NCBI GenBank assembly: GCA_002717655.1
Contig: PBAY01000006.1
Span: forward strand, 1 to 46,279
DNA length: 46,279 nt
Source: Phycisphaerae bacterium
GTDB taxonomy: Bacteria > Planctomycetota > Phycisphaerae > Phycisphaerales > SM1A02
Direction: 5' to 3'
A program made the position numbers and the translations under genes. How positions within the stretch are numbered: the stretch's first letter is position 1; every line of letters begins with the position of its first letter. The notes beneath the pieces were generated by a model, which was not told the DNA's origin, did not search any database, and was given only the letters and a program-made list of their open reading frames with translations. This document shows positions 8,102 through 16,825 of the stretch, in pieces.

Positions 8102-8554
8102 ATGACCAGTCAGACCAAACTCGTACCCGAACACAAGGCTCAGACCGCCCTCTGTGTGATCGCGCTGATCGCCTCTGTCCTGACCGTTCTTGCCGTTGCT
8201 TCCGCGCTGGCAGTCAGGCTCCTCCAACTGGGCGATGCCGAGGATCCAGGCAGCTTCCCATTCAATCTGCTGCACATGGAATCCCATGATGAAGCCATGG
8301 AAGCAGACCATGCAAACAGATTCCGTCTCTGGTCTCTGGCCATCTCATCACTCGTTCTGGCCATCGGTTCCGCCGTGCTTGCACTTGCAGCAAGTCGATC
8401 GAGGTCACTGACGGTGTCGCTGCTGTTGATTGCGTGCGGAGCCGGCACCTGTGTCGTTGCCTTCCTTCTTGCATCCCCACTTGGACTGATTACCGCCATT
8501 ATTCCATTGATAGGCGTGATTGTTCTGATCATGAAACTTGCACGCGGAACCTGA
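8102..8554 (+). CDS. Integral membrane protein of unknown function
   Basis: 150 residues with four hydrophobic segments: about residues 15-40 (ALCVIALIASVLTVLAVASALAV), 78-95 (LWSLAISSLVLAIGSAVL), 100-123 and 126-146. A loop of about 35 residues between the first two carries Met, His, Glu and Asp and could be outside the membrane. GGGGAG stands 9 bases before the ATG, supporting the start. It precedes the serine hydrolase gene by 26 bases on the same strand and may be co-transcribed. No family recognised. Confidence 0.7.
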   Translation: MTSQTKLVPEHKAQTALCVIALIASVLTVLAVASALAVRLLQLGDAEDPGSFPFNLLHMESHDEAMEADHANRFRLWSLAISSLVLAIGSAVLALAASRSRSLTVSLLLIACGAGTCVVAFLLASPLGLITAIIPLIGVIVLIMKLARGT

Positions 8555-8580
8555 CCATTTCCGGGCGTGATTGACCGGAT

Positions 8581-9738
8581 GTGATACCGATGTTCGTGAA
8601 ACAAACAGATAAGACGTTTCTCCACATGCTTCTGGCAGCAGTCGTCATTCTGCTGGCTGCATTGGATGCACTGGGGTGTCAGGAACAGACTCTTCAGGAA
8701 GCCATCGACCAGGCTGTTCAGCAGGAAATGCAACGCCAGGAAGCTGTTGGGGTTGCCATCGGCGTGATCAGGGACGGCAAGGTCGTCCATACTTCCGGTC
8801 ATGGTTGGGCGGACCGTGAGCAACAAGATCCTGTCGATGAAAACACGCTGTTTCGCTGGGCCTCGATCTCCAAGCCACTGACGGCCATCGTTGCCATGCA
8901 ACTGGCTGAACAGGAGCGACTCGATCTCGATGCCGACATACGGCTTCTTGTTCCGGAGTTTCCTGACAAGGGCACTCCCATCACGATGCGACAACTGCTG
9001 GGACATCTTGGTGGAATCGTTCATTATGGAAACGGCCGGGTCGTTCGAACGAAGCGCAACTACAAACAATCAAATCCATACAAGGATGTGATTCTTGCGT
9101 TGGATCGCTTCAAGGAATCACCACTGGTAGCAGAACCCGGAGCGGCATATGCCTACACGACACACGGCTACATACTGGCCAGTGCTGTTGTGCAACGATC
9201 TGGGAAGGCTCCATACCACCTTCAGGTCCGTAATCGAATCTCACGACCACTGAAACTGAAGACCCTGCAACCTGATTATCAATGGCAGAAGATCCCCGGA
9301 AGAGCCGTCGGATACCGAAAGAAACAGGGTGAGATCATTCCCTCTACCGATACTGATGTTTCCTGGAAACTGGGAGGAGGTGGCTGGATCTCGAATGTGG
9401 ATGATCTTGCTTCCTTTGCGGCCGGCCTCATGGGCGATGAACTCGTCACGCCTGAAACCAAGAAGGTCATGTGGACCCGGCAACGCAACAACAAGGGAGA
9501 CATGATCAGATATGGCCTTGGATTCCGTGTCTCCAGCACTCGCAATGGACTTCAAGTGATGCATTCGGGAAGTCAGGAAAAGACAAGAACACAGCTCACG
9601 ATCTATCCGGAGCAGGGGCATGGCGTGGTGGTCATGACCAACTCGGAATACGGTGATCCCGACGAGTTCACAAAGGTCATCTACAAGGCCATCAATGATC
9701 ACGCGAAACGACACGAACCTCCAACCGACAACAAGTAG
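8581..9738 (+). CDS. Serine hydrolase, beta-lactamase / class C PBP fold
   Basis: 385 residues from GTG 8581; ATG 8590 is an equally possible start. A hydrophobic N-terminus (residues 15-32) ends in LGC, so the protein is exported, perhaps as a lipoprotein with a weak lipobox. The motif S95-I-S-K98 within FRWASISKPL is the SxxK nucleophile motif; Y192-T-T in YAYTTHGY occupies the YxN site with Thr in place of Asn; MHSGSQ near residue 324 is the HxG motif before the last strand. These mark the class C beta-lactamase/esterase family (DD-peptidase, esterase or peptidase activity, substrate not predictable). Followed after 13 bases by the DUF2237 gene. Confidence 0.88.
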   Translation: MIPMFVKQTDKTFLHMLLAAVVILLAALDALGCQEQTLQEAIDQAVQQEMQRQEAVGVAIGVIRDGKVVHTSGHGWADREQQDPVDENTLFRWASISKPLTAIVAMQLAEQERLDLDADIRLLVPEFPDKGTPITMRQLLGHLGGIVHYGNGRVVRTKRNYKQSNPYKDVILALDRFKESPLVAEPGAAYAYTTHGYILASAVVQRSGKAPYHLQVRNRISRPLKLKTLQPDYQWQKIPGRAVGYRKKQGEIIPSTDTDVSWKLGGGGWISNVDDLASFAAGLMGDELVTPETKKVMWTRQRNNKGDMIRYGLGFRVSSTRNGLQVMHSGSQEKTRTQLTIYPEQGHGVVVMTNSEYGDPDEFTKVIYKAINDHAKRHEPPTDNK

Positions 9739-9751
9739 TATCCTGAGTGAC

Positions 9752-10138
9752 ATGATCAGAATCGAAGAAACAACCGGCCATCGAAATGTTCTCGGCGGAT
9801 CCCTGCTGCCCTGCTCGATGGAGCCACTGACCGGCTTCTATCGCACAGGCTGCTGTGAAACTGGCCCGGAGGATCAAGGCTCTCATACGGTCTGTGTCGT
9901 GGTGTCAGAAGAATTCCTGGCCTTCTCTCGATCCGCAGGAAATGATCTCTCCACCCCCATGCCGGCCTATGGATTCCCCGGTCTTCGACCAGGTGATCAC
10001 TGGTGTCTGTGTGCACCGCGCTGGCAGGAAGCACTCGAGGCAGGTCTGGCACCGCCAGTCATTCTTGAAGCAACGCATGAGGGCGCTTTGCAATGGACAT
10101 CGATTGAGGATCTTCGTGCGCACGCACTGGATGCCTGA
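9752..10138 (+). CDS. DUF2237 family protein
   Basis: 128 residues from ATG 9752, with a weak upstream site; earlier starts would overlap the previous gene. The sequence carries the DUF2237 signature: NVLGGSLLPCS..PLTGFYR.GCC at the start, HTVC..V..EFL.FS...GNDLSTP in the middle, and G..PGD.WCLCA.RW.EA at the end. The conserved Cys residues (CS, GCC, WCLC) could bind metal or take part in redox chemistry, but no function is established for the family. It likely shares a transcript with the serine hydrolase 13 bases upstream and converges with the BNR lipoprotein gene 9 bases later. Confidence 0.85.
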   Translation: MIRIEETTGHRNVLGGSLLPCSMEPLTGFYRTGCCETGPEDQGSHTVCVVVSEEFLAFSRSAGNDLSTPMPAYGFPGLRPGDHWCLCAPRWQEALEAGLAPPVILEATHEGALQWTSIEDLRAHALDA

Positions 10139-10147
10139 ACCCATCAC

Positions 10148-11509
10148 CTACTCGAGTCGGTGATCAATGATCCGGCCCTGGATTTGAAACTCATAATCCG
10201 TGTATGACTTCATCGAACCTTGAAGCCAGAGCAGGATCGTACGATCCTCACCCCAGGCAACGGCGATTGGACGGATATGGTCGTCAATCGATTGCTCAGT
10301 CAATGGACTCCAGTCCCAGGATCTTCCGCCATCGTAGCTTCGTCCCATGAACAACTCACGGTGCCGTAGGCCATCGGCCTCGGTCATCAAGGGCTTTCCA
10401 GTCATTGGATCAGCATCTGTGGAGATATAGATCACGTTTGGTGCAACAGGATCAATTGCCGCCAAGCCGGTGTAATCATCTTCACCTGGATACAACCTGC
10501 GACCAGCGTGGCCCGCCTCGAAATCAAGCCACCGCTGTCCGGTCCATCGTGCATATCGAAAGCGATGATCACGACCGCCCTTCCCTCGTGGTTGATTCTG
10601 GCCATCGATCTGAACCGTATAGATGACCACAGGACGACCATTGGAATCAAGCTGGAGATCCGCAGGCCAGGCGACCGCATCGGATCGCCCTGCAAAGATC
10701 CGAGTGTATTGCTCAGGCGTTGGTGCCTGCGAACCAAGATAGCCAATCACTTCACCACTGGAATCATGGAGATCCTGACCCTGGAGATATCCATGCCAGA
10801 GACTGTTGTCAGCATCGCGAGGATGCTGCTCGGTAGCAACGAAGTGGACGCATTGATCATCAGACGCATACTTCAGATATGGCCGACCTGGACCAGCCAT
10901 GATTCGTCCAACAGACTCCCAGTTGGCACCTGAATCCTGCGAGCGAAGCACATTCGGATCCCAACCGGCGCCACGATAGAAGTCATAGAGCACAGGATGC
11001 CCTTCGGCGTCATGTACCTCATGCAGATTGGAATACGTCACCCCCGCCTTCGCCTCAGGTCCTGCTTCGTAGGTCGTCTCGGGGCCCCAGGCGGATGCAA
11101 TACCAGGAAGCAATGAACGCCTCATGCGTACAAGGCGATCCTGACCATGACCCGAATAGACGGCAAGCAAGCGACCGTCAGGAAGAACAAGAAAAGCCGG
11201 CACGTTGTGGTCATCACGTCCAAGATTGGCATGAAGCACCGCTGTACCCGATTCACCGTTGACGAGATTACGCCAGTGGACTTCGACGTTTCCAGATCGG
11301 GTGGACTCTTCATGACCGGTCGCAACTGATCCTACGACAAGGAGATTGTGATCAACGATTGCTCGTTCATCCTGAAACCAGCACCAACCGCCATCATTCG
11401 TCATTGTGAACTGATCTGAAACCGGCGATGGACGGGTCGATTGCTGACAACCTGTCAGCAGCAACAGAAACCAGAGCATGGGTGATGCGACAAGTACTCT
11501 TGTGTTCAT
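10148..11509 (-). CDS. Lipoprotein with BNR_4-type beta-propeller
   Basis: 453 residues from ATG 11509, chosen because the protein then opens with a signal ending in LLLLTGC, a canonical lipobox. The mature start, NDGGWCWFQDERAI, is typical of the BNR_4 family, and Asp-box-like turns follow (SQDSGANWESV and SYDGGRSWDWS). This family is a seven-bladed propeller that includes polysaccharide lyases (PL24/PL25 ulvan lyases) and proteins of unknown activity. A surface role in binding or cleaving an acidic polysaccharide is plausible for a marine planctomycete; activity cannot be proven from motifs here. No sulfatase or other glycan-degrading genes are adjacent. Confidence 0.8.
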   Translation of the reverse strand: MNTRVLVASPMLWFLLLLTGCQQSTRPSPVSDQFTMTNDGGWCWFQDERAIVDHNLLVVGSVATGHEESTRSGNVEVHWRNLVNGESGTAVLHANLGRDDHNVPAFLVLPDGRLLAVYSGHGQDRLVRMRRSLLPGIASAWGPETTYEAGPEAKAGVTYSNLHEVHDAEGHPVLYDFYRGAGWDPNVLRSQDSGANWESVGRIMAGPGRPYLKYASDDQCVHFVATEQHPRDADNSLWHGYLQGQDLHDSSGEVIGYLGSQAPTPEQYTRIFAGRSDAVAWPADLQLDSNGRPVVIYTVQIDGQNQPRGKGGRDHRFRYARWTGQRWLDFEAGHAGRRLYPGEDDYTGLAAIDPVAPNVIYISTDADPMTGKPLMTEADGLRHRELFMGRSYDGGRSWDWSPLTEQSIDDHIRPIAVAWGEDRTILLWLQGSMKSYTDYEFQIQGRIIDHRLE

Positions 11510-11565
11510 GACAAGCAGTGTAGGTTGCTGGACTCGTTCATGGAATCGGCTGCTCACCGAACGAG

Positions 11566-12306
11566 TCAATGTCCATCCCGCCCCCACCAGACAACAGACA
11601 GACGATCAATCAATGCTCCTCTGGCCATGAAGAAATCGGATACGCGAAGGATATCGTTGCCATCATCCACCCAGCGACCTGAAACATTGATCCATCCTGC
11701 CGCGAGATCTTCATTCTTCTGTTGAGTTTCAAACACGGCTGATCCAATCACTTCGAAGAGATCGGTGTAGAACTTCGCTGGAGCACACTCCCAGACCACA
11801 CCTTTGTCTCGATCCGCAACACGGATCCGGGCGTCTGAATGGAATGCCTGACAGATACTGTCTCGATCACGCCTCTTGAAATCATCAACGTATCGAGCAA
11901 AGGTCTTCACAAATTGATTGACCCCTGAGTCATCGCGACTGTTCCAGTTTGGATCATCGAATCGCTGGATTTCAACACGATGCCCATCAGGATCTCTGGC
12001 AAAGAAATGATGGATCCCATAGGTCGGGTTGTGACGTGGCGCATGTTCCAGATCAACACCCGCCTTGGACAACTTCTGATACCAGGCCTCAACGTCCTCG
12101 GTGACAATGGTAAGAATGACTCCCTCTGGTGCAGAGACACCCTTGCGTTCACAGAAGCCGAGACACGCATCCCCTCCTGAGCGATAGATATGACAGCTTC
12201 CCTGATCAACGATCAGCGGAAGTCCGATGATGCTCCCCCAGAAACGGGATGACTCCTGTAGATCCGAGACGGAGCAGAATGTGATCTGACTGTCGATTGA
12301 ACTCAT
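11566..12306 (-). CDS. VOC (glyoxalase-fold) domain fused to NTF2/SnoaL-like domain
   Basis: 246 residues from ATG 12306. Residues 1-118 form a VOC domain: two beta-alpha-beta-beta-beta units, with FARDPDGHRVEIQRF as the typical closing strand that supplies a metal-binding Glu. Residues about 130-245 resemble NTF2/SnoaL-like domains (FARYVDDFKRRDRDSICQAF, then strands ending RVSDFFMARGALIDRLSVVWWG), which usually hold small hydrophobic ligands or mediate dimers. Function unknown; it could be a lyase, dioxygenase or resistance protein. It lies downstream of the metalloprotease terminator and 56 bases before the BNR gene on the same strand, so it may be co-transcribed with the latter. Confidence 0.8.
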   Translation of the reverse strand: MSSIDSQITFCSVSDLQESSRFWGSIIGLPLIVDQGSCHIYRSGGDACLGFCERKGVSAPEGVILTIVTEDVEAWYQKLSKAGVDLEHAPRHNPTYGIHHFFARDPDGHRVEIQRFDDPNWNSRDDSGVNQFVKTFARYVDDFKRRDRDSICQAFHSDARIRVADRDKGVVWECAPAKFYTDLFEVIGSAVFETQQKNEDLAAGWINVSGRWVDDGNDILRVSDFFMARGALIDRLSVVWWGRDGH

Positions 12307-12340
12307 ATGACATGAATGGTACTTGAATAGCAAAAACAAA

Positions 12341-12362
12341 CCCGGCCCCAGAAGGGGCCGGG
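12341..12362 (-). terminator. Intrinsic terminator of the metalloprotease gene
   Basis: CCCGGCCCC, loop of 4, GGGGCCGGG: a 9-bp GC stem followed on the minus strand by TTTGTTTTTG. It lies 33 bases after the stop of the metalloprotease gene and 34 bases before the next gene start, so it cleanly separates the two transcripts. Confidence 0.85.
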
Positions 12363-12395
12363 CACGAAGAAACTTGATTGGTCATCAAGAAGAAA

Positions 12396-14795
12396 TCAGC
12401 AACTGCCGAATACACTCAGAACCTGAAGGACATCGTCGACATCAACGTCACCGTCATTGTCTACATCTCCGGGAAGATCGGAACCTGTGTTGCCGAAATC
12501 ACCCAGCACAGCAAGAAGATCATCGACGTCGGAATCACCATCTCCGTCAGCATCTCCTTCGCATGGGTTGTCACATTCATCAGGAATACCGTTTCCATCA
12601 GTATCCTGGCTGGTTCCATTCGCGATGTCACAGTTGTCAGGAACCTGATTGGCATTGCAGTCGGCTGTCGGTGAGTAGGAATAGACGTAGCTCACCGAAT
12701 CCTGCCAGGTATTGCCATCAGCATCCCGCCCCTGAATGACGGCTTCGAATGAAACATTCGAGTCCAGATCCAAGGCCGTCACATTGGCGACAAGTACACC
12801 GTACTTCTGGGAACAATCCGAACCGATGAATGGCTGAGCGACGCCCTGCTCATCTGTCGGCAGGATGTACCAGGTTCCATTATCGACCGAGAGGGAACCA
12901 CCATTTTCAAACTCGGTCCAGTCGATGCCGACATCGCCAAGAGCATTCCCATCGAATGGATTACCTGTCTGATCCAATGCACCAATCGTGACCCGACTGT
13001 CCCATTCAAGATCAGGAACAAAATCATAGAAGGATGGATTGATGCTCTGAGAGGTTGGCCCGCCAGCTGGATCCTGATAGAAGCCACTGGAGGCAGTCAG
13101 AAGCTTGTTCTGCAGTGCATTGCCTGCGACAGCATCAACTCGACTTCCTTCGTCCAGAACGATGTAAACCGAGGTCGTCCAGTTTGGCTGATCAATGGAA
13201 AGTAGATTGGCTCCAACTGGAGCATGATCAGCTGCGGCGATGTCAGGATCGACGCAATCAACAAAGTCACAATCCGTGCCTTCTCCCTGGAAGGTACCAC
13301 CGCTGGACAGACAGTCGCTTTCGAATGATTGTGTGCATGAATCATCGGCAAGGCAGCAAGCGCCTTCTGGATTCGATTCACAGGTCACGTCGGCACAGTC
13401 CGTGTCTTCACCCTGGAAGATTCCGTTTGCAGATTCGCAGGTATCGATGGTGACGTTCGAAACACAGGTTCCGGATACAAGGCAACAGGCCCCCTGAACA
13501 GGTTCAATGCAGGGGTTGCCGTCGCAATCGGTACCAGCCCCGAGGAACTCGCCTCCTGCATTGGCACAAAGCGCTTCTGAGACCACCAGACATGCATCAT
13601 TGGATGTGCAGCAGGCGCCCTCAACTGAATCAAGGCAGGATTGGATACTGTTTCGGAATGCCGTAATCGAACTGATGGTGCCTGCGGAGAAGTTGTTGGC
13701 GCAGACCAGCGATGGGTTCATCGTGTTGGATGGACAACTGCAGTGCCCGGCATTCCAGTTGTGGCCCAATTCATGTGCAGACAAATCAGTTGCACAGGCA
13801 AATGCGCCGCAACAATCACTTTCGACCACGCTGTACTCGAATGAAGAGCAGACGGCTCCGACAAAGGCCAAGCCGATGGTACTGCCTGTGAAGCTCGCAC
13901 CACTGAAAAGTTGAACGATGTCATGAGTCGGATTGTTGGTGGCATTCCAGACAGACCGAACCTGATTCAATCGAGTTTCAATGGAGTTGCTGCTGTAGGG
14001 ATCGCTGCTGTCGGATCGAACGACTACGGCTTGCAGTTCGTTGATGATCTCAACCTGATTCTCATACTGAAGATTGATGGCATTCATCAATGAATTCACA
14101 CGATTCTCAACCGCCGCTGCACTCCCATAATTCTGGTAGTACTCAAAGTCGGTGTCTGCCACGAACTGAGCGGACAGAACGACACGATCACCACTCAGTG
14201 GACCTGGCTGCTCAAGATGCAGCGGAGGAAGGACCATGTCATCCTTTACACCACAGAAGCCCTCAGGCGTGATCACGTCTTCATTGTTGTAGACGGCATA
14301 GTCGGAAGGCCCTGCACCACGTACACGACCGTTGAGGGGTTCAACCCACCACTTCTCTCCATCTTCAGCACGCAGAAGAACCCGGAAGCCATCCTGTTCA
14401 ATTGAAAGTGCGGACTTCATGCCAGGCCAGTTCGCATCTGTGCCACGATAGGTGTTCACCGGGCCAGCAGGTATCTCGACCAGCGAACCATCAGGGGCCT
14501 GTTCGAGCAGCTGGTAGGTAAGCGTCCTGTTGGAATGCTCTTCATATCTGACTCGATGCAGTTGATTGTCGATCATCAACGTCAACTCCAGCTGCCCTCC
14601 GGGAAGATCCAGAAGTGTCAGACGCTGGACATCGCTTTCCAACAAACCAAGTGTTCGATTGACTTCTGCTTCGAAGCCTCCCCCTGGAAAGGCTTCACTG
14701 GCAAGTGAAGTGCTCGAAACAGACACGGCTGAACCCAGCAAGGTCAGCGCAACAACCCCACTCCAGTGATGAACACGATCTTTGTGATACGACAT
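12396..14795 (-). CDS. Secreted reprolysin-like zinc metalloprotease with Cys-rich repeats and dockerin-like C-terminus
   Basis: 799 residues from ATG 14795, preceded by AGGAGG (11 bases) and followed by a signal peptide (VVALTLLGSAVSVSSTSLAS). After a prodomain-like region of about 190 residues comes an M12B-type catalytic domain with HELGHNWNAGH (bases 13743-13775), the HExxHxxGxxH zinc site, and a Met-turn in SNTMNPS. Then three repeats of about 38 residues begin GACC and carry six Cys each (bases 13245-13625), a beta-sandwich-like region, a calcium-type block (DCNANQVPDNCDIANG...), and a final pair DADGDGDSDVDDLL / DVDNDGDVDVDDVL resembling dockerin type I loops. The repeats and ending are typical of Phycisphaerae secreted proteins. 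Likely degrades extracellular protein; domain roles after the protease are inferred. Confidence 0.88.
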   Translation of the reverse strand: MSYHKDRVHHWSGVVALTLLGSAVSVSSTSLASEAFPGGGFEAEVNRTLGLLESDVQRLTLLDLPGGQLELTLMIDNQLHRVRYEEHSNRTLTYQLLEQAPDGSLVEIPAGPVNTYRGTDANWPGMKSALSIEQDGFRVLLRAEDGEKWWVEPLNGRVRGAGPSDYAVYNNEDVITPEGFCGVKDDMVLPPLHLEQPGPLSGDRVVLSAQFVADTDFEYYQNYGSAAAVENRVNSLMNAINLQYENQVEIINELQAVVVRSDSSDPYSSNSIETRLNQVRSVWNATNNPTHDIVQLFSGASFTGSTIGLAFVGAVCSSFEYSVVESDCCGAFACATDLSAHELGHNWNAGHCSCPSNTMNPSLVCANNFSAGTISSITAFRNSIQSCLDSVEGACCTSNDACLVVSEALCANAGGEFLGAGTDCDGNPCIEPVQGACCLVSGTCVSNVTIDTCESANGIFQGEDTDCADVTCESNPEGACCLADDSCTQSFESDCLSSGGTFQGEGTDCDFVDCVDPDIAAADHAPVGANLLSIDQPNWTTSVYIVLDEGSRVDAVAGNALQNKLLTASSGFYQDPAGGPTSQSINPSFYDFVPDLEWDSRVTIGALDQTGNPFDGNALGDVGIDWTEFENGGSLSVDNGTWYILPTDEQGVAQPFIGSDCSQKYGVLVANVTALDLDSNVSFEAVIQGRDADGNTWQDSVSYVYSYSPTADCNANQVPDNCDIANGTSQDTDGNGIPDECDNPCEGDADGDGDSDVDDLLAVLGDFGNTGSDLPGDVDNDGDVDVDDVLQVLSVFGSC

Positions 14796-15041
14796 GTAAC
14801 TCCAAACCTCCTGAAAGCTCCCCCGTGAGAAATTCATTGTGACACGGTATCTGGAACAAGGAAGGTCAAAATCGGCTATTAGAAGTCTAAAAAAGGCGAT
14901 TTGATTGCTGGACCTGCCCGCATTGGCCTTGAAAGTTACTTTCCCAACCGAATCAAGGCCATTGAAATGAGGATTCACGGCTCAGGACCGAATTTGCAGG
15001 GGGACTGGCTCGAAAGATGTGCCCTTGTATAGGCTGCACTG

Positions 15042-15224
15042 ATGCGAGAAAAAAACACCCTCAGAATGGCACTGGCTCTGGTTTTCATCGTTCTGGCTCT
15101 GGCCTGTGCCTATGGCCTGGTCACCAGCTTTGAACCTGGCAACAGCATGCTCTGGCGTATCGGCTATGGGTTTGGAGCCCTGACCTTCTTCTCTCTGAGC
15201 GTACGTCTGGGCAAAGGCTCCTGA
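15042..15224 (+). CDS. Small two-span membrane protein
   Basis: 60 residues with two hydrophobic segments, about residues 9-29 (MALALVFIVLALACAYGLV) and 37-54 (LWRIGYGFGALTFFSLSV), and a short loop with FEPGNS. The basic N-terminus (REKNTLR) and C-terminus (RLGKGS) suggest both ends are cytoplasmic. No clear ribosome site precedes the ATG, and a TATAGG box lies close upstream, so leaderless translation is possible. Located 44 bases before the CDF transporter on the same strand. Function unknown. Confidence 0.55.
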   Translation: MREKNTLRMALALVFIVLALACAYGLVTSFEPGNSMLWRIGYGFGALTFFSLSVRLGKGS

Positions 15225-15268
15225 GTGTCACGCTCCGCTGAGATGACGAGTCAGGTGACTTCTATAGA

Positions 15269-16201
15269 ATGTCAGCCATGGCTCATGGATCAAAGGTAGT
15301 CATCTACGCCGCCCTCATCGGCAATGGTCTGATCTCAGCAACCAAGTTCGTTGCGGCAGCATTGACCGGCTCAGCCGCAATGATGGCCGAGGGCATCCAC
15401 TCACTGGTCGACACTGGCAATCAGGTTCTGTTGCTCTATGGGATGAAGCGAGCCAGCAAGCCGGCCAATGACCGCTTCCCCTTCGGACACGGGAAGGAAA
15501 TCTATTTCTGGTCCTTCATCGTGGCCATGCTCATCTTTGCGCTTGGATCCGGCATATCGATCTACGAAGGCATCCACCGTGTACTACACCCGGAGGTCGT
15601 CAAGGATCCGATGATCAATTACATCGTCCTTGGTCTGGCCTGTATCTTCGAAGGCTTCGCCTGGTGGATGGCCTGGAGGGAGTTCCGTTCTCAGGCTCGA
15701 GGTCGAGGTATCGCTGAAACCGTCGCGAGTTCCAAGGACCCCATTGCCTTCGTAGTCCTATTCGAAGACTCCGCAGCCATGCTTGGTCTTGTGGTCGCTG
15801 GAATCGGACTCTGGCTCAGTCAAATTCTCGAGATGCCGGTCTTTGATGGTATTGCATCCATAGCAATTGGTGTCATTCTGGCGATCACCGCTGTCGTGCT
15901 CGCCATCAGAACCAAGTCACTGTTGATCGGGGAATCAGCTGAAAAATCATTGATCGAAGATGTGACCAAACGAGCTGGATCGCTCACTGGCGTCGTCGGA
16001 GTCAATGAAGTTCTGACGCTGCACATGGGCCCGGATTATGTTCTTTTGAACATCAGTGTCGACTTTGCAGATGATGCAAAGGCTGGCGACATGGAAAAAG
16101 CAATCGATTCGCTGACACGGGAAATCCGAGGGGCTCATCCACGGATCAAGCGAGTGTTCATCGAAGCTGAATGTTCCTCGACAGCCACAGCCGACTCCTG
16201 A
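15269..16201 (+). CDS. Cation diffusion facilitator (CDF) family transporter, ZnT9-like
   Basis: 310 residues with six predicted membrane helices. The start NGLISATKF and H44-S-L-V-D48 in helix 2 followed by TGNQ fit the CDF metal site; in helix 5 the equivalent is E166-D167 in FEDSAAML, the pattern of the SLC30A9 (ZnT9)-like branch rather than the HxxxD of zinc exporters such as YiiP. PFGHGK between helices 2 and 3 is also a CDF hallmark. The C-terminal 90 residues form the usual ferredoxin-like cytoplasmic domain. The protein probably exchanges a divalent cation for protons across the inner membrane; the metal cannot be fixed from the altered site. ATG 15278 is an alternative start. Confidence 0.9.
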   Translation: MSAMAHGSKVVIYAALIGNGLISATKFVAAALTGSAAMMAEGIHSLVDTGNQVLLLYGMKRASKPANDRFPFGHGKEIYFWSFIVAMLIFALGSGISIYEGIHRVLHPEVVKDPMINYIVLGLACIFEGFAWWMAWREFRSQARGRGIAETVASSKDPIAFVVLFEDSAAMLGLVVAGIGLWLSQILEMPVFDGIASIAIGVILAITAVVLAIRTKSLLIGESAEKSLIEDVTKRAGSLTGVVGVNEVLTLHMGPDYVLLNISVDFADDAKAGDMEKAIDSLTREIRGAHPRIKRVFIEAECSSTATADS

Positions 16202-16222
16202 ATCCTCCAGACTCAAATCAAG

Positions 16223-16269
16223 CAGGAGATGAAACTGGAACCAGAATACTGGGGCAGCTTCATCTCCTG
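16223..16269. other. Branched stem-loop between convergent genes
   Basis: CAGGAGATGAA (16223-16233) pairs perfectly with TTCATCTCCTG (16259-16269). The 25-base interior holds two small hairpins (CTGG-AA-CCAG and CTG-GGG-CAG), giving a possible three-way junction. It sits between the CDF gene (+) and the unknown gene at 16322-16774 (-). No T run, so simple intrinsic termination is not supported, but it could stabilise either 3' end. Confidence 0.45.
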
Positions 16270-16321
16270 ATGAAATCAAGTGATATCTGAATCTGGATTG
16301 AGCCCGCCATGCTCGGCGGAG

Positions 16322-16774
16322 TCAAGCTGTCCAGTCGTGGTCAACGCTGTTCAAGGTGCCTGCACATTCAATCTCGAAGTCATAAGGAAGAACGGGTGAA
16401 TCACCGTCCTTACGAGCAACCAGTTCAAACTGAATGCTCGATTCAACCAGGGAATCGAGATCCCGGGAGGTCTCTGAGATCCCAATGGCACCTGTGACAC
16501 CAATCATCAGACCATCTTCATCACGGAATGAGTATTCCACCCATTCCTGATGGAAATCGACGATTTCGACTGAATACTCTTCCGGCAGTTCAAGTTCTCC
16601 GGAATCCAGTCTCTGATGGTAATGCCCTCCGCGATCGATGAAGACGACATCACAGCTGTTGCCAGCATCATCCCATCGCTCGCATTGGATCATGTCGACG
16701 TAGAACTGATCTTCCATGCTTGCGTCTGCAACATATGCTTCAAATCCGTCAAATTCGATGATTGCATCAGCCAT
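16322..16774 (-). CDS. Acidic soluble protein of unknown function
   Basis: 150 residues, rich in Asp and Glu, with no signal peptide or membrane helix. AAAGG about 7 bases before the ATG supports the start. The pattern of alternating hydrophobic residues (YSVEIVDFHQEWVEYSF, ESSIQFELVAR) suggests mainly beta structure. Four Cys are spread through the protein without a metal-ribbon spacing. Last gene of a minus-strand series after YchF (51 bases downstream of it). No family recognised. Confidence 0.65.
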   Translation of the reverse strand: MADAIIEFDGFEAYVADASMEDQFYVDMIQCERWDDAGNSCDVVFIDRGGHYHQRLDSGELELPEEYSVEIVDFHQEWVEYSFRDEDGLMIGVTGAIGISETSRDLDSLVESSIQFELVARKDGDSPVLPYDFEIECAGTLNSVDHDWTA

Positions 16775-16825
16775 TGCTTACCTTTCAACTCAAGTTGATG
16801 TGAAGTTGATTCTGTCATTCAATCG

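Noticed and set aside
8140..9069. 309-codon minus-strand frame across the membrane protein and serine hydrolase genes
   Set aside because: It crosses two genes with recognisable features and its own translation has no motif or reasonable composition.
12399..12565. Tandem Asp/Gly codon repeats (GAC/GTC-rich) read as a DNA repeat array
   Set aside because: Explained by the two dockerin-like calcium loops in the protein.
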